64,000 bases of DNA from Lancefieldella rimae ATCC 49626 (GCF_000174015.1 NZ_ACFE01000002.1:124001-188000), one strand, 5' to 3'; counted from the first letter of the stretch, positions 19,516 to 29,651 are shown. The notes: generated from the letters alone by a model not told the origin. Made by a program: numbers and translations.

Positions 19516-20973
19516 ATGCCTGAAAATAACGTCAAACAAGATCTTGTACGGGACATTAATCCCACGCGCCTGACCGCTCTTGAAAAAGTTGCCATGCCTC
19601 AAGATCCTGAGGCGGAAATGTCGGTACTTTCTGCCATGATGTACGATGAAGATGCTCGTTCGGAGTGCATTGTGCGCCTGACGGAAGAAGATTTCTATAC
19701 ACCATCCAACCGCTATATCTTCAAAGCGATAAAAACCCTCTTTGAACGCAACAGTGCCGTTGACCCCCTTTCGGTTTCCGATACGCTTAAGAGCAACAGA
19801 GAGCTTGAAAAAGCAGGCGGTCCCAATCGCATTGCAGAGCTTGGCGGCGATCCTCTTGCGCGAGTGGGCTGGCAATATCACGCGGATATGCTCCACCGCG
19901 ACAAAACGCTTCGCAAGATGATTTCTGTGGCAGCGCAAATCTCGGCTCTTGCCTACGATGCTCCGGAGGATACAAAAGAGGTCGTTGATGCGGCACAAAA
20001 GCTCATTTTTGACGTAACAAATGCCGACGTGTCGAGAAGTGAGCAACCAATTTCAGACATTATGGGAAACCTGTATCGCGAGCTGGCAGAAAATGCGAAC
20101 AAGTCCGAAACGGAGCTCGGGGTTGAAACGGGCTTCCCTTCGGTGGACGCCGCTCTTTTGGGTTTGCGTCCCGGACAGATGATAGTTGTCGGTGCACGTC
20201 CGGGTGTGGGTAAGACCTCCTTCGCACTTAACCTGGCGGTTCAGGCAGCTGCCAAGGGCGCAAGTGTGGCGTTCTTCTCGCTTGAGATGAGTAAAACCGA
20301 GATTGCGCAGCGTCTTTTGGCGGCATCGTCACGAGTTTCTTTGACATCCATCCGTTCGGCCAAGATTGCCCCCGATGACTGGCCTCGCCTCGCGGCGGCT
20401 TCATCTGCAATTTCCAACTTAGACGTTATGATTGACGATACGCCCGGCATTACCGTTACCGAAATCCGAGCAAAAGCACGGCGCATGCTCCACGGGAAGA
20501 AAAAAGGCGTTGTAATCATTGACTACTTGCAGCTGTTGTCGCCCCCTTCAGGGCAAAGGCGTGCGGACAGCCGTGCCACTGAGGTTTCCGAAATGTCGCG
20601 CGGCATTAAAATTATGGCAAAAGATCTCCAAGTTCCGGTTGTGGCACTCTCGCAGCTGAATCGAACGCTTGAAAACCGTACCGATAAGCGCCCGCAGCTT
20701 TCCGACCTGCGTGAATCAGGAGCCATTGAGCAAGATGCAGACATTGTCATCTTGCTTGACCGCTCCATGAATGAAGAAGAGGCGGCTCGGGAAAAGAGAC
20801 CTGACATAGGCGTGACAAACCTTATCATCGCCAAGAACCGCTCGGGTTCTCTTGCCGACATTTCTCTGACGTTTGTGGGGTCCTCCACAAAGTTTGTAGA
20901 GGTTGTGTCGGGATACGATGATGCCGATGGCATTGCCAAACAACAAGAGGAAACCGGCGCGTATACGCAATGA
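19516..20973 (+). CDS. dnaB: Replicative DNA helicase DnaB
   Basis: Hexameric 5'-3' helicase of the replication fork. The N-terminal domain starts at MPQDPEAEMSVLSAMMYDEDA; the RecA-like motor shows Walker A GARPGVGKTSFALN near residue 228, then FFSLEMSK, VVIIDYLQLL, and LSQLNRTLE with LSDLRESGAIEQDAD. The 485-residue length is slightly above average and no intein interrupts the motor. The start ATG 19516 has only a weak GGATAGGT ahead. purA follows after 115 bases and is probably separately promoted. Confidence 0.97.
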   Translation: MPENNVKQDLVRDINPTRLTALEKVAMPQDPEAEMSVLSAMMYDEDARSECIVRLTEEDFYTPSNRYIFKAIKTLFERNSAVDPLSVSDTLKSNRELEKAGGPNRIAELGGDPLARVGWQYHADMLHRDKTLRKMISVAAQISALAYDAPEDTKEVVDAAQKLIFDVTNADVSRSEQPISDIMGNLYRELAENANKSETELGVETGFPSVDAALLGLRPGQMIVVGARPGVGKTSFALNLAVQAAAKGASVAFFSLEMSKTEIAQRLLAASSRVSLTSIRSAKIAPDDWPRLAAASSAISNLDVMIDDTPGITVTEIRAKARRMLHGKKKGVVIIDYLQLLSPPSGQRRADSRATEVSEMSRGIKIMAKDLQVPVVALSQLNRTLENRTDKRPQLSDLRESGAIEQDADIVILLDRSMNEEEAAREKRPDIGVTNLIIAKNRSGSLADISLTFVGSSTKFVEVVSGYDDADGIAKQQEETGAYTQ

Positions 20974-21088
20974 TGTCTCTGTGATGTGAGATGTGCGATA
21001 CATTCCGGCACGTCAGTGTTCTATACTGAATAAGCAACCCGCTGTGGTTGTATGGTAGGTAATAACATACTGCGATAGGGGAGAAGTT

Positions 21089-22369
21089 ATGTCAGCTTCC
21101 GTTCTTGTGGGCACTCAGTGGGGCGACGAAGGAAAAGGTAAAGTTACCGATCTTATTTCCGGAGATTTTGACGTTGTGTGCCGGTATGCCGGTGGTGCAA
21201 ACGCAGGACATACGGTTATTGCCGGAGACACTAAGCTTGCGCTTCATCAGGTACCCTCTGGCGTTATGTATGAGAATACCTATCCCGTCATTGGCAACGG
21301 TTGCATCGTTGATCCTGAAATTCTCTTGGGCGAGATAGACATGCTGGAGGCACAGGGTATTTCGTGCGATGCACTGAAGATTTCCGGTAACGCCCACATC
21401 GTGATGCCATATCACAAAGATTTGGACGGAGCCCACGAGAAGAAGCTTGGTAAGAATCTTATCGGCACCACCAAGCGCGGTGTAGGCCCTACGTATATGG
21501 ATAAGATGAATCGTACAGGTCTGCGTATGCAGGACATGCTTGACGAGAAGATCTTCCGTAAGAAGCTTGATGCCGCACTTGAATACACAAACCCCATTCT
21601 TGAGCTGGTATACGGAATGCCTACCTATACGGTCGAGCAGATCTGCGAGACGTATTTGCCTTATGCGGATCGTCTGCGTCCCTATATCGTCGAATCTTCT
21701 CTGTTTTTGAATGAGCAGCTTGAGGCCGGAAAGAACATTCTTTTCGAGGGTGCCCAAGCAACGATGCTTGATATCGATCACGGTACGTATCCGTTTGTAA
21801 CGTCTTCCAACTGCACTGCCGGAGGTGCCGTTACGGGATCCGGCATCGGTCCAACCAACATTGACCGCGTGCTTGGTATTGCCAAGGCATACCTTACACG
21901 CGTGGGATCGGGCCCGTTCCCAACGGAACTTTTTGACGAAACGGGAGACCTTCTCGGTGAGGTTGGTCATGAATATGGCGTTACGACCGGCCGTAAACGG
22001 CGTTGTGGTTGGTACGATGCGGTGGTCGTGAATTATGCCGCCCGAGTCAACGGCCTTACCGACCTTGCAATTACCAAACTGGACGTGTTGGGATGCCTCC
22101 CCGAAATCAAGGTATGCGTGGCTTACGAGTGCGATGGCAAGAGGTATGAAACCGTTCCGGAGCACCAGAGTGTGTTTTACCACGCAAAGCCCATCTACGA
22201 AACATTGCCCGGATGGGAATGCGACATTTCAGATGTCCGCAATTTCTATCAGCTCCCACGTGAGGCAAAAGATTACATTGACTTCTTGGAGCAGCTGGCA
22301 GGCGTGCGCATATCAATCATTACCGTTGGCCCCGAGCGTGAACAGACTATCGATCGCTACTGGAGGTAA
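21089..22369 (+). CDS. purA: Adenylosuccinate synthetase
   Basis: Converts IMP, aspartate and GTP to adenylosuccinate, the first step from IMP to AMP. The glycine loop GTQWGDEGKGKVTDL, the catalytic His in GGANAGHTV, GTTKRGVGPTYMDK and the Arg-rich TTGRKRRCGWYDAVV are all present in a protein of normal size. GGGGAGAAG precedes ATG 21089. The next gene begins three bases after its stop, so purA, the DegV-PurD gene and the Nudix gene appear to form one operon. Confidence 0.97.
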   Translation: MSASVLVGTQWGDEGKGKVTDLISGDFDVVCRYAGGANAGHTVIAGDTKLALHQVPSGVMYENTYPVIGNGCIVDPEILLGEIDMLEAQGISCDALKISGNAHIVMPYHKDLDGAHEKKLGKNLIGTTKRGVGPTYMDKMNRTGLRMQDMLDEKIFRKKLDAALEYTNPILELVYGMPTYTVEQICETYLPYADRLRPYIVESSLFLNEQLEAGKNILFEGAQATMLDIDHGTYPFVTSSNCTAGGAVTGSGIGPTNIDRVLGIAKAYLTRVGSGPFPTELFDETGDLLGEVGHEYGVTTGRKRRCGWYDAVVVNYAARVNGLTDLAITKLDVLGCLPEIKVCVAYECDGKRYETVPEHQSVFYHAKPIYETLPGWECDISDVRNFYQLPREAKDYIDFLEQLAGVRISIITVGPEREQTIDRYWR

Positions 22370-22372
22370 TAC

Positions 22373-24532
22373 GTGAGTTCTGCCGTACAGCCACATGATT
22401 ACAAAACCTTTGCCCTCGTAGCCGACAATCCGTGCGGTTTGAGCCGTGCGGAGTTGGAATCTCTTGGGGTACTTCTTATCCCGAGCAGGCTCAATGCGCG
22501 CGCCGAAGAAGTAGCCGCGTTCTACCGATCTCTCTTAGAGGAAGGATATACCGGCATTCTTTCCGTTCACGTTGGTTCTGAGCTTGCCCTTTCTTATAGA
22601 ACTGCCGTTGACGCGCGAGGAAATGTGGTCGGAGAAGGAATATCCAACCGCGATACGGATCGCAGAGTATCGGCCGAGAAGATCGTACTTCTCGATACGG
22701 AAAACGCACCTGCAGCCCAGGGCATTATTATGGAGCGTCTGAGTACCGCGCGCGCTGCCGGAGCCAATCTTGCGGCCGTGGCGGCGTATGGCAGAGAGTT
22801 GAGTGAAGCCGCAGGTACGCTTTTTATCACCATGGACGGCGAAAAGTTGATTCGTCATCAAAAACGTCCCCATCGTTTTTCCCTACAGCAGCGCTTTGAA
22901 CATGTGCGCAGGCGACTGTCTTCCGAGATGTATTTGTATTTGCTTGCAAAGGGAGTTTTTAAGGAGATCGGGCATAGTCATGATTTGTCCGATCTTACCG
23001 CGCGTATTTCAAGATCTTTAAGTGCTGCTTACACGGTTGAAGGGTCGCTCACGTACGTGATTACTTCTTCGGGAGACGGTCGTGCCGAGGCCGCACTTAA
23101 GAAGCCTTTGGATACCAATGAGTATGAAGCCGCCTTTCTCGCAGTGCGACCTGCATCAAAGGAGTTTTCCTTACATGTGGGTGCCACATCGGTGGGAGTT
23201 GCGTTTGTTCCTACGAAACTCTATGACAAGGCGGAAAACCTGGCTATGGAAAAAATTGATATCTTGCTGTTAGGGTCCGGCGGGCGTGAGTATGCAATAT
23301 TAACCAAGCTCCGTGAATCTCCGCATGCAGGAAAGATATATGTTGCTCCCGGTAACGGCGGCATGGTCACAATGGCCGAAGCGGTTGATGTTGATCAGAA
23401 TAACCCCGAGGCAGTTGCGGCATTTGCCCGTCAAAAAGGGCTTGGACTTGTAGTTATCGGCCCCGAAGCTCCTTTGGTGGAAGGCGTTGCCGATGCGGTG
23501 CGAGCTTCCGGCATTGCCTGCTTTGGTCCAAGTAAAGAAGCCGCTCAAATGGAGGGCTCCAAGGCGTTTGCCAAGCGCATCATGGAGAAGGCAGGGGTAC
23601 CTACTGCAGCATGGAAGTCTTTTACCGACAAAGCCGCCTGTGAGGAGTATGTTCGCAGCGTCGGAGCTCCTGTAGTAGTTAAGGCGGACGGCCTTGCCGC
23701 CGGTAAAGGCGTCATTGTGGCCGACACGCTTGAACAGGCTCTTGAAGGCGTACACGAGTGTTTTTCCGGTCAGTTTGGGTCTGCCGGTACTACCGTTGTT
23801 ATTGAGGAGTTTCTCGAGGGGCCGGAGTGCTCGCTTCTTGCACTTACTGACGGTAAAACGTTAATTCCGCTTGCCACTGCCCAGGATCATAAGCGTGCGT
23901 TTGACGGTGACGCCGGCCCCAATACCGGTGGCATGGGCGTTTTTTCTCCCAGCCCACATGTTACGGACAAAGAATACGCCGATATGGTTGCAATCGAGAA
24001 GCGCGTTGTTGCAGAGCTTGCTTCTGAGGGAATTCCATATTCTGGTTGCCTGTATGGCGGTTTTATGCTGACAAAAGACGGCCCTCGGGTGCTTGAGTTT
24101 AATGCTCGGTTTGGAGATCCGGAAACGCAGGTTATCTTACCCAGACTTAAGGGCGATCTTGTCGAGATTATGTGTGCCTGTGATGCGGGAACACTGGATA
24201 CTCAGACAGTTGACTGGTCGGATGAAGTTGCCGTTTCCGTGGTACTTGCAAGCGCCGGATATCCGGGCTCTATTGAAAAGGGTAAGGAAATTACCGGAAT
24301 TGAGGCTGCCGAGCATGTTTCGGGAGTTTCGGTGAGTCATGCGGGTACGTCTCGCACCACTGACGGTCGGCTGGTAACTGCAGGTGGTCGCGTTTTGAAC
24401 GTAACCGCGCTGGCGGATGATTTTGAACAAGCACGTATGCGTGCATACGAAGCCGTCGACCAGATTCATTTTGACGGCAAACAATATAGAAGCGATATAG
24501 GTCTTAAGGCACTGCGTCCACGTGAGGCATAA
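22373..24532 (+). CDS. purD: Fusion of a degenerate DegV-like domain and phosphoribosylamine-glycine ligase (PurD)
   Basis: The C-terminal ~428 residues are a full PurD (GAR synthetase), joining phosphoribosylamine and glycine: MEKIDILLLGSGGREYAI, GPEAPLVEGVADAV, VKADGLAAGKGV, the ATP-grasp segment EEFLEGPECSLLALTDG, and DHKRAFDGDAGPNTGGMG. The first ~290 residues resemble a DegV/FakB fatty-acid-binding protein (GYTGILSVHVGSELALSYRTA; AEKIVLLDTENAPAAQG; HVGATSVGVAF near the end), but the usual DST and SSGLSGTY residues are changed, so lipid binding may be lost. The start is GTG 22373, three bases after purA. PurD could also start internally at ATG 23246, though no clear site precedes it. Confidence 0.9.
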   Translation: MSSAVQPHDYKTFALVADNPCGLSRAELESLGVLLIPSRLNARAEEVAAFYRSLLEEGYTGILSVHVGSELALSYRTAVDARGNVVGEGISNRDTDRRVSAEKIVLLDTENAPAAQGIIMERLSTARAAGANLAAVAAYGRELSEAAGTLFITMDGEKLIRHQKRPHRFSLQQRFEHVRRRLSSEMYLYLLAKGVFKEIGHSHDLSDLTARISRSLSAAYTVEGSLTYVITSSGDGRAEAALKKPLDTNEYEAAFLAVRPASKEFSLHVGATSVGVAFVPTKLYDKAENLAMEKIDILLLGSGGREYAILTKLRESPHAGKIYVAPGNGGMVTMAEAVDVDQNNPEAVAAFARQKGLGLVVIGPEAPLVEGVADAVRASGIACFGPSKEAAQMEGSKAFAKRIMEKAGVPTAAWKSFTDKAACEEYVRSVGAPVVVKADGLAAGKGVIVADTLEQALEGVHECFSGQFGSAGTTVVIEEFLEGPECSLLALTDGKTLIPLATAQDHKRAFDGDAGPNTGGMGVFSPSPHVTDKEYADMVAIEKRVVAELASEGIPYSGCLYGGFMLTKDGPRVLEFNARFGDPETQVILPRLKGDLVEIMCACDAGTLDTQTVDWSDEVAVSVVLASAGYPGSIEKGKEITGIEAAEHVSGVSVSHAGTSRTTDGRLVTAGGRVLNVTALADDFEQARMRAYEAVDQIHFDGKQYRSDIGLKALRPREA

Positions 24533-24535
24533 AAA

Positions 24536-25390
24536 ATGAATGACGAGAAAAAATTTGAGGTTGTAGGAGAGTTTGAACCCGAAATTATAGAGCCGGAAGT
24601 TGATATATGCGCAGATAATATGGGTTCCGATGAAGGTGTGACCACTCTGGAAAATCACGATGATGATGCACGGACACAGGTTCAACGTGCTTTTGCCGAT
24701 GCGGTTTCCGATTTACGTGCCACGGCTGATGTACTGACGTATGACGACAACTTTTCAGATGCCAAAACCGGGACACACCATACATCAGGGGAGCCCGTCA
24801 AACGGGAGTTTGTACTTGGGAGTAAAGATCCGCGTGATGCTGCTCTTATCGAGAAACCTCTTTCGGAAGACGTTGCATGGACGGGTCGCATTTTTAACGT
24901 GAATCGCCTACGCGTTGAACTCCCCGATGGCCGAAAAGCTCTGAGAGATGTCGTGCGGCATCCCGGAGCTGTTGCGGTGGTTGCTCTCACCGATGAGGGA
25001 CGTATTTGCTTAGTCAGGCAGTATCGTACCGCGCTTGATCGGGTTACCGTTGAAATACCCGCAGGTAAACTGGATCCCGGTGAGGATCCTCTGGACTGCG
25101 CTCATCGTGAGCTTTTGGAAGAAACGGGTATGAAGGCGGAGAAGATGGCGTTTTTAACTACCATCGCAACATCCGACGGCTTTACGGACGAGCTCATTCA
25201 TATCTATATGGCAACCGGTCTGACTTTTGCAGGTTCAAATCCTGATGCAGATGAGTTTATAAACGTGGATCTTATTAAGGTGCCCGAGCTCATTGATGCG
25301 GTGCTTGACGGTCAGATTGAAGACGCAAAGACTGTGGTAGGAGCGCTTTTATGTGACTCAATCTCCCATCGGCTTCAAGCTTTTGAGTAA
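24536..25390 (+). CDS. Nudix hydrolase, ADP-ribose pyrophosphatase-like
   Basis: Likely hydrolyses ADP-ribose or a related nucleoside diphosphate sugar. The Nudix box is complete: GKLDPGEDPLDCAH followed by RELLEETGM, near residues 185-207; the preceding VTVEIPAG and following TTIATSDGFTDELIHIYMA fit the ADPRase subgroup. At 284 residues it is about 100 longer than usual because of an acidic, low-complexity N-terminal extension. The start ATG 24536 follows the previous stop by three bases, which argues for translational coupling with the purine genes. Substrate is inferred from subgroup motifs only. Confidence 0.88.
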   Translation: MNDEKKFEVVGEFEPEIIEPEVDICADNMGSDEGVTTLENHDDDARTQVQRAFADAVSDLRATADVLTYDDNFSDAKTGTHHTSGEPVKREFVLGSKDPRDAALIEKPLSEDVAWTGRIFNVNRLRVELPDGRKALRDVVRHPGAVAVVALTDEGRICLVRQYRTALDRVTVEIPAGKLDPGEDPLDCAHRELLEETGMKAEKMAFLTTIATSDGFTDELIHIYMATGLTFAGSNPDADEFINVDLIKVPELIDAVLDGQIEDAKTVVGALLCDSISHRLQAFE

Positions 25391-25515
25391 CTCTTGGCAG
25401 AGTGGTTTTTGGCAGAGGAGTCTTCAATAAGGGAGCCTTCGGCAATTTTCATACAGTAGTTTTGATGCCGTATTACATCCGTAGTGCGGCACTTCTTTCA
25501 ACAGGCAGGATAGCT

Positions 25516-27390
25516 ATGACAGACGGTACTTCTCGACAGCAAAGCAAGCGCGTGCGCGGCAGGCAATGCGGACGGATTGGAAATGGGGAGCAAAACGGGC
25601 GCGTTGTGGGAAATGCTGTACCCCGCAAAAACATCTTTATGCGTTTTCTTTCCTATTATGTGGGGCAGCGCCATCTGTTTTTCATAGACATGGCATGCGC
25701 GCTTGTGATTGCGGTGACCGAACTTGCGTTTCCGCAAATTTTACGGCAACTTGCATTCGGTCTGTTTACCGAAGGGGAAGATGCTATTTTAGGATCTCTC
25801 GTGTTTGTCGCCATCGGACTGATTGCAATGTATGCGCTGCATTTCTTCTGCCGCGTCTTCGTAATCAGCTGGGGACATATTATGGGCGCTCGTATGGAGA
25901 GCCATATGCGCGAGGATTTGTTTGATGCCTACGAGCGCATGGGTTTCTCATATTACGATCGTCATAAAACCGGCGATCTCATGAGTCGTTTGGTCTCCGA
26001 TCTCTTTGATATTTCGGAAACGGCTCACCATGGCCCGGAATACCTCGTCATTGGCGTTATGGAAATCGTGGGTTCCTTTGTAATCCTCTCATTCATTAAT
26101 GTCCCGCTTACTCTTGTTATGGCTGCCATCGCCGTTGCACTGGTCGTCTTTAATTTCTTTGCCAACGTGCACATGAGGACCATCTTTCGCGAGAACCGCG
26201 TGCGCATTTCAAACGTCAATACCCAGCTTGAAGACTCGCTGGCTGGTATTCGCGTAGTTAAAGGTTTTGCTGCTGAAGATTACGAACGCGCTAAGTTCCG
26301 CAAAAGCAACGATGCCTATTTGGACTCCAAAGCGAGAATGTATTTTGCAATGGGTCGCTATCACGGTGCCATCGATTCGATGATGGGCATACTCAACACC
26401 ACCATCGTGGTATTTGGCGGATGGATGATTGCACACGGGCAGATGCGCGCTGCGGATTTGGCAACGTTTGCACTGTATGTGTCGCTTTTTACCAATCCTA
26501 TCTCAAACATTTTGAACTTTACGGAAACGTTCCAGAAAGGTCTGGCGGGCTTTCAGAGATTTGTGGAAATTCTGGATACGCGTCCTGATATCGAAGATGT
26601 ACCAGGAGCTCCCGATTTGAGGGTATCTGCAGGTGAGATTATCTATGACGATGTCCGTTTTTCCTACGATGGTAGCGAGGAAGTTATCAAGGGTTTGAAC
26701 CTTCATATTGAGCCGGGAAAAACGGTTGCTCTTGTCGGCCCCTCAGGAGGTGGAAAGTCGACTACCTGCGCCTTATTGCCACGATTCTATGATGTTCAAT
26801 CAGGCTCAATTTCCATTGACGGTCAGGATGTGCGCGGTGTGACACAACATTCGCTTCGCGACGCCATTGGTTTGGTGCAACAAGACGTGTACCTCTTTGA
26901 CGGAACCATTGCGGAAAATATTGCCTACGGGTGCCCCGGGGCAACTCGGCAAGAGATTGAAGAGGCAGCCCGGCGCGCCAATATTTCCGCCTTTGTGGAA
27001 GGCTTGCCTGACGGATATGACACGGAGGTCGGACAGCGCGGCACACGTCTTTCGGGAGGACAGAAGCAGCGCATCTCTATTGCCCGTGTTTTTCTCAAGA
27101 ATCCACCGCTGCTCATTTTGGATGAAGCCACTTCGGCGCTGGATAACGAATCGGAGCGTGCGGTCCAAGAGTCTCTTTCCGAGTTGGCAAAGAATCGAAC
27201 CACGCTTATCATTGCACACCGACTGTCAACGATTATGGGTGCGGACGAAATTATCACGATTGAAAATGGGCGAGTAGTTGAATGTGGCACTCATAACGAA
27301 CTTCTCGCAAAGGGAGGCACCTACGCAACGTATTATCGTATGCAGTTTGGAGTTGGCTTTGAAGGAGACAGCGCTGTGTGCAAAGGCTAG
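25516..27390 (+). CDS. ABC exporter, fused membrane and ATPase domains
   Basis: Half-transporter of the MsbA/LmrA-like type that acts as a dimer in the cytoplasmic membrane to export lipids, drugs or peptides; the cargo cannot be told. Residues 40-340 hold six membrane helices with the ERMGFSYYDRHKTGDLMSR coupling segment; the ATPase domain has Walker A GPSGGGKST, signature LSGGQKQR, Walker B LLILDEATSALD and the switch His in IIAHRLST. I start at ATG 25516 behind CAGGCAGGA; the open frame further upstream lacks a site. The first 35 residues are basic and Gln/Arg/Gly-rich. Confidence 0.9.
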   Translation: MTDGTSRQQSKRVRGRQCGRIGNGEQNGRVVGNAVPRKNIFMRFLSYYVGQRHLFFIDMACALVIAVTELAFPQILRQLAFGLFTEGEDAILGSLVFVAIGLIAMYALHFFCRVFVISWGHIMGARMESHMREDLFDAYERMGFSYYDRHKTGDLMSRLVSDLFDISETAHHGPEYLVIGVMEIVGSFVILSFINVPLTLVMAAIAVALVVFNFFANVHMRTIFRENRVRISNVNTQLEDSLAGIRVVKGFAAEDYERAKFRKSNDAYLDSKARMYFAMGRYHGAIDSMMGILNTTIVVFGGWMIAHGQMRAADLATFALYVSLFTNPISNILNFTETFQKGLAGFQRFVEILDTRPDIEDVPGAPDLRVSAGEIIYDDVRFSYDGSEEVIKGLNLHIEPGKTVALVGPSGGGKSTTCALLPRFYDVQSGSISIDGQDVRGVTQHSLRDAIGLVQQDVYLFDGTIAENIAYGCPGATRQEIEEAARRANISAFVEGLPDGYDTEVGQRGTRLSGGQKQRISIARVFLKNPPLLILDEATSALDNESERAVQESLSELAKNRTTLIIAHRLSTIMGADEIITIENGRVVECGTHNELLAKGGTYATYYRMQFGVGFEGDSAVCKG

Positions 27391-27437
27391 AGGAAGAAAT
27401 CGCGTATAATCGTATCGTTGTGGACGAAAAGAGGATT

Positions 27438-28433
27438 ATGGCAAAAACCCAAAGAAAAGAGTTTACTCGAAAACAGCGTGGTACGCTTGATGCAGATGCC
27501 GCTGAGGAACTCTTTACCAAGGTTGATGAAACCGGACATCCCAACGAAGAACGAGCCGCAGCTGAACGCGCACGTCGAGCCGGTGGTGCCGAGGCTGTTG
27601 ACATTGATCCTCTGAGTGGCAGCGATCCTTCCGGATCAAATGTCGAAAAAGTTATCACCCGAACCGCGGTAATCTTTATGCTGGTGTTTCTCGCCGGCGT
27701 GGTTCTTTTGCAAGTGTCGTGTGGCTTTATTCGCCGAGCAAATACCGCAAATCTGACCGAATCGGTTACCGTTCGTACCGTGGCTTCCGCTTTGCATGGC
27801 GGTGTTGAGTGGGGAGATGGCTTTACGCAGTTTCCGGAAGATTTTTCCGTTCAGGAAGCCGACGAAAATACCGGTCGCGTTGAGGTTACCGTAACGGATA
27901 CCAGCTCCGGCGATGTGCTGGAATGCTTGTCGGCATCCTCGGTCCAGGCACAGGCATTTGCGTTTAACTGCCTGCTCAATCCAAAAATCAGTACGGTTGT
28001 CTATCACGTAAATACACATCGTGGCGACGAGGGTCATCTGAAAAAAGCGGAGCTCTTTGGCTTTTTGAAGCCAAGCGGAGACGCAACGCCGATCTTTACG
28101 TTCACCTATTCAAAAACTCAATCTGATGCCGGCGTTACCATTACCTGCGTTACCACAGGAGCCGACGACGAAACTCAGGAACAGTTGCGCAACCAGATTG
28201 CCACTTCGTTTACGCCTGTCCGTGTGCTGAGCAATATTGTGGGTGGGAATAGCAATGACACCGGCAGCACAAACAGCAAGAAGACAAACAACGGGTCAGG
28301 CAACGGCGCTTCTGTGGGAAGTTCCGATGACAATAAAAAGAACGATGGCAACTCAAGCAGCGCGGAATCAAGCGGATCAAGCAGCGCAGAGGTAAGCAGC
28401 GGTTCGAGCAGTGGCTCAAGCAGTTCAAACTAA
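27438..28433 (+). CDS. Membrane-anchored protein of unknown function with Ser-rich tail
   Basis: I do not recognise this 331-residue protein. A charged cytoplasmic N terminus of about 72 residues leads into one membrane helix (TAVIFMLVFLAGVVLLQVSC), then an extracellular domain of about 150 residues with strand-rich pattern, and a tail of some 60 residues almost entirely Ser, Gly, Asn and Lys, typical of a wall-spanning or linker segment. No sortase motif ends it. AAGAGGATT precedes ATG 27438. It lies 47 bases after the exporter gene and ends at a shared bidirectional terminator, so it may be the last gene of that operon. Confidence 0.75.
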   Translation: MAKTQRKEFTRKQRGTLDADAAEELFTKVDETGHPNEERAAAERARRAGGAEAVDIDPLSGSDPSGSNVEKVITRTAVIFMLVFLAGVVLLQVSCGFIRRANTANLTESVTVRTVASALHGGVEWGDGFTQFPEDFSVQEADENTGRVEVTVTDTSSGDVLECLSASSVQAQAFAFNCLLNPKISTVVYHVNTHRGDEGHLKKAELFGFLKPSGDATPIFTFTYSKTQSDAGVTITCVTTGADDETQEQLRNQIATSFTPVRVLSNIVGGNSNDTGSTNSKKTNNGSGNGASVGSSDDNKKNDGNSSSAESSGSSSAEVSSGSSSGSSSSN

Positions 28434-28488
28434 TGCTTGCGCAAACGCAAACTCCGCATGAGTCATATGAGTCATACATCTTTTAACG

Positions 28489-28524
28489 AAAAGCCCACTC
28501 CAAAGCACTTTGGAGTGGGCTTGT
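28489..28524. terminator. Bidirectional terminator between convergent genes
   Basis: A perfect 14-bp stem, AAGCCCACTCCAAA with TTTGGAGTGGGCTT, GCAC loop, A-rich on the left and T-rich on the right. It serves the membrane protein gene and, on the minus strand, the pyridoxal kinase gene. Confidence 0.88.
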
Positions 28525-28597
28525 AATTTACAAAACGTGGCCAAATCGTGGGACACAATCCAAGTTTCGGACTGCGGCACGGACCAGAGGGTAGCCG

Positions 28598-29476
28598 CTA
28601 TTTAAGAAGCTGTGTAATCTCACCGAGTACCGACTCAAAAGAAACACCGCGTACCTCAAAGTCGGGCTGTTCGCGCGTAATCTGCATAGCATCACGAACG
28701 AAGATACCGGCAAAAGTGCAGGCATCCGTGAGACCTCGGCCGCACATAAGAGCGGCGAGGAGAGCGGACGCAAAGAGGTCACCCGTGCCGTGGAGCATAT
28801 ATGGCAGCAGTTCGCTTGAAATTTCGGTCACGGAAGCGTCCTTCTCGCCGGAGACGGCCACGTAGTTTCGGATCTGTCCGTCACCCCGTACAACACCCTT
28901 GAGTACAACGGTTTTTGCACCCATCGCGAGCAGGGCATCAAGGTATGCCTTGACCTGATCATCCGATAAATCCTGGCCCGCATACTCAATGCCGGTAAGA
29001 ATGCTTGCTTCGGTAAGATTTGGCGTGAGGACATCGGCGCCATCTACGAGGCCACGCATGGCATCGCAAAGCTCTTGGGTATAGGTGGGGTACATGGATC
29101 CGCCATCGCCCATAACCGGGTCAACGATGCGAAGCGCCTTGGGGTGCTCGCGGTAGAGACGCTGTATGCTTGCAACCTGTTCGGCAGCGCCAAGGAACCC
29201 CGAATAGACGGCATCAAGCTCAATGCCCTCGTCAACCCAAGCGTCGAGGTAAGACGCGAGCATATCGGTAGTGTCATGCATGTAGAACTTGGGAAAACGT
29301 GTGTGTGCCGAGAAGAGCGACGTAGGAACGGGGCACACGTCGCATCCGGCGGCAGAAAGTACCGGAATTGCTACTCCCAGGGAGCATTTTCCGTACCCGC
29401 AGAGGTCGTGAACTGCGGCGACGCGAGGGATGTACGCGCCTTCTCGTTTGTACAAGACAGGATTAGCGTTACTCAT
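28598..29476 (-). CDS. pdxY: Pyridoxal/pyridoxamine kinase
   Basis: Phosphorylates pyridoxal for the salvage of vitamin B6. The 292-residue ribokinase-fold protein shows VAAVHDLCGYGKCSLGVAIPVL, the substrate-proximal TSLFSAHTRFP, IVDPVMGDGG, TPNLTEASILTG and the anion-hole motif HGTGDLFAS with its catalytic Asp. The start is ATG 29476, seven bases after AAAGGAAG; a GTG fifteen bases further out overlaps that site. The gene is divergent from purE and convergent with the membrane protein gene. Confidence 0.93.
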   Translation of the reverse strand: MSNANPVLYKREGAYIPRVAAVHDLCGYGKCSLGVAIPVLSAAGCDVCPVPTSLFSAHTRFPKFYMHDTTDMLASYLDAWVDEGIELDAVYSGFLGAAEQVASIQRLYREHPKALRIVDPVMGDGGSMYPTYTQELCDAMRGLVDGADVLTPNLTEASILTGIEYAGQDLSDDQVKAYLDALLAMGAKTVVLKGVVRGDGQIRNYVAVSGEKDASVTEISSELLPYMLHGTGDLFASALLAALMCGRGLTDACTFAGIFVRDAMQITREQPDFEVRGVSFESVLGEITQLLK

Positions 29477-29651
29477 AAAACTTCCTTTCACGTGGACTGA
29501 TGGACCAACGCCAAAAACATGATAGCGAAAATATAGTGCTTATGTGTCCGCGACAAAGTATGCCAGTGCTTCTTGCGAGGTAATTTATACTTATAATAAT
29601 TTTGCTTATGCTAGACGAATACGGCAGAAAAGAACGTTTGGAGAAGAAACG

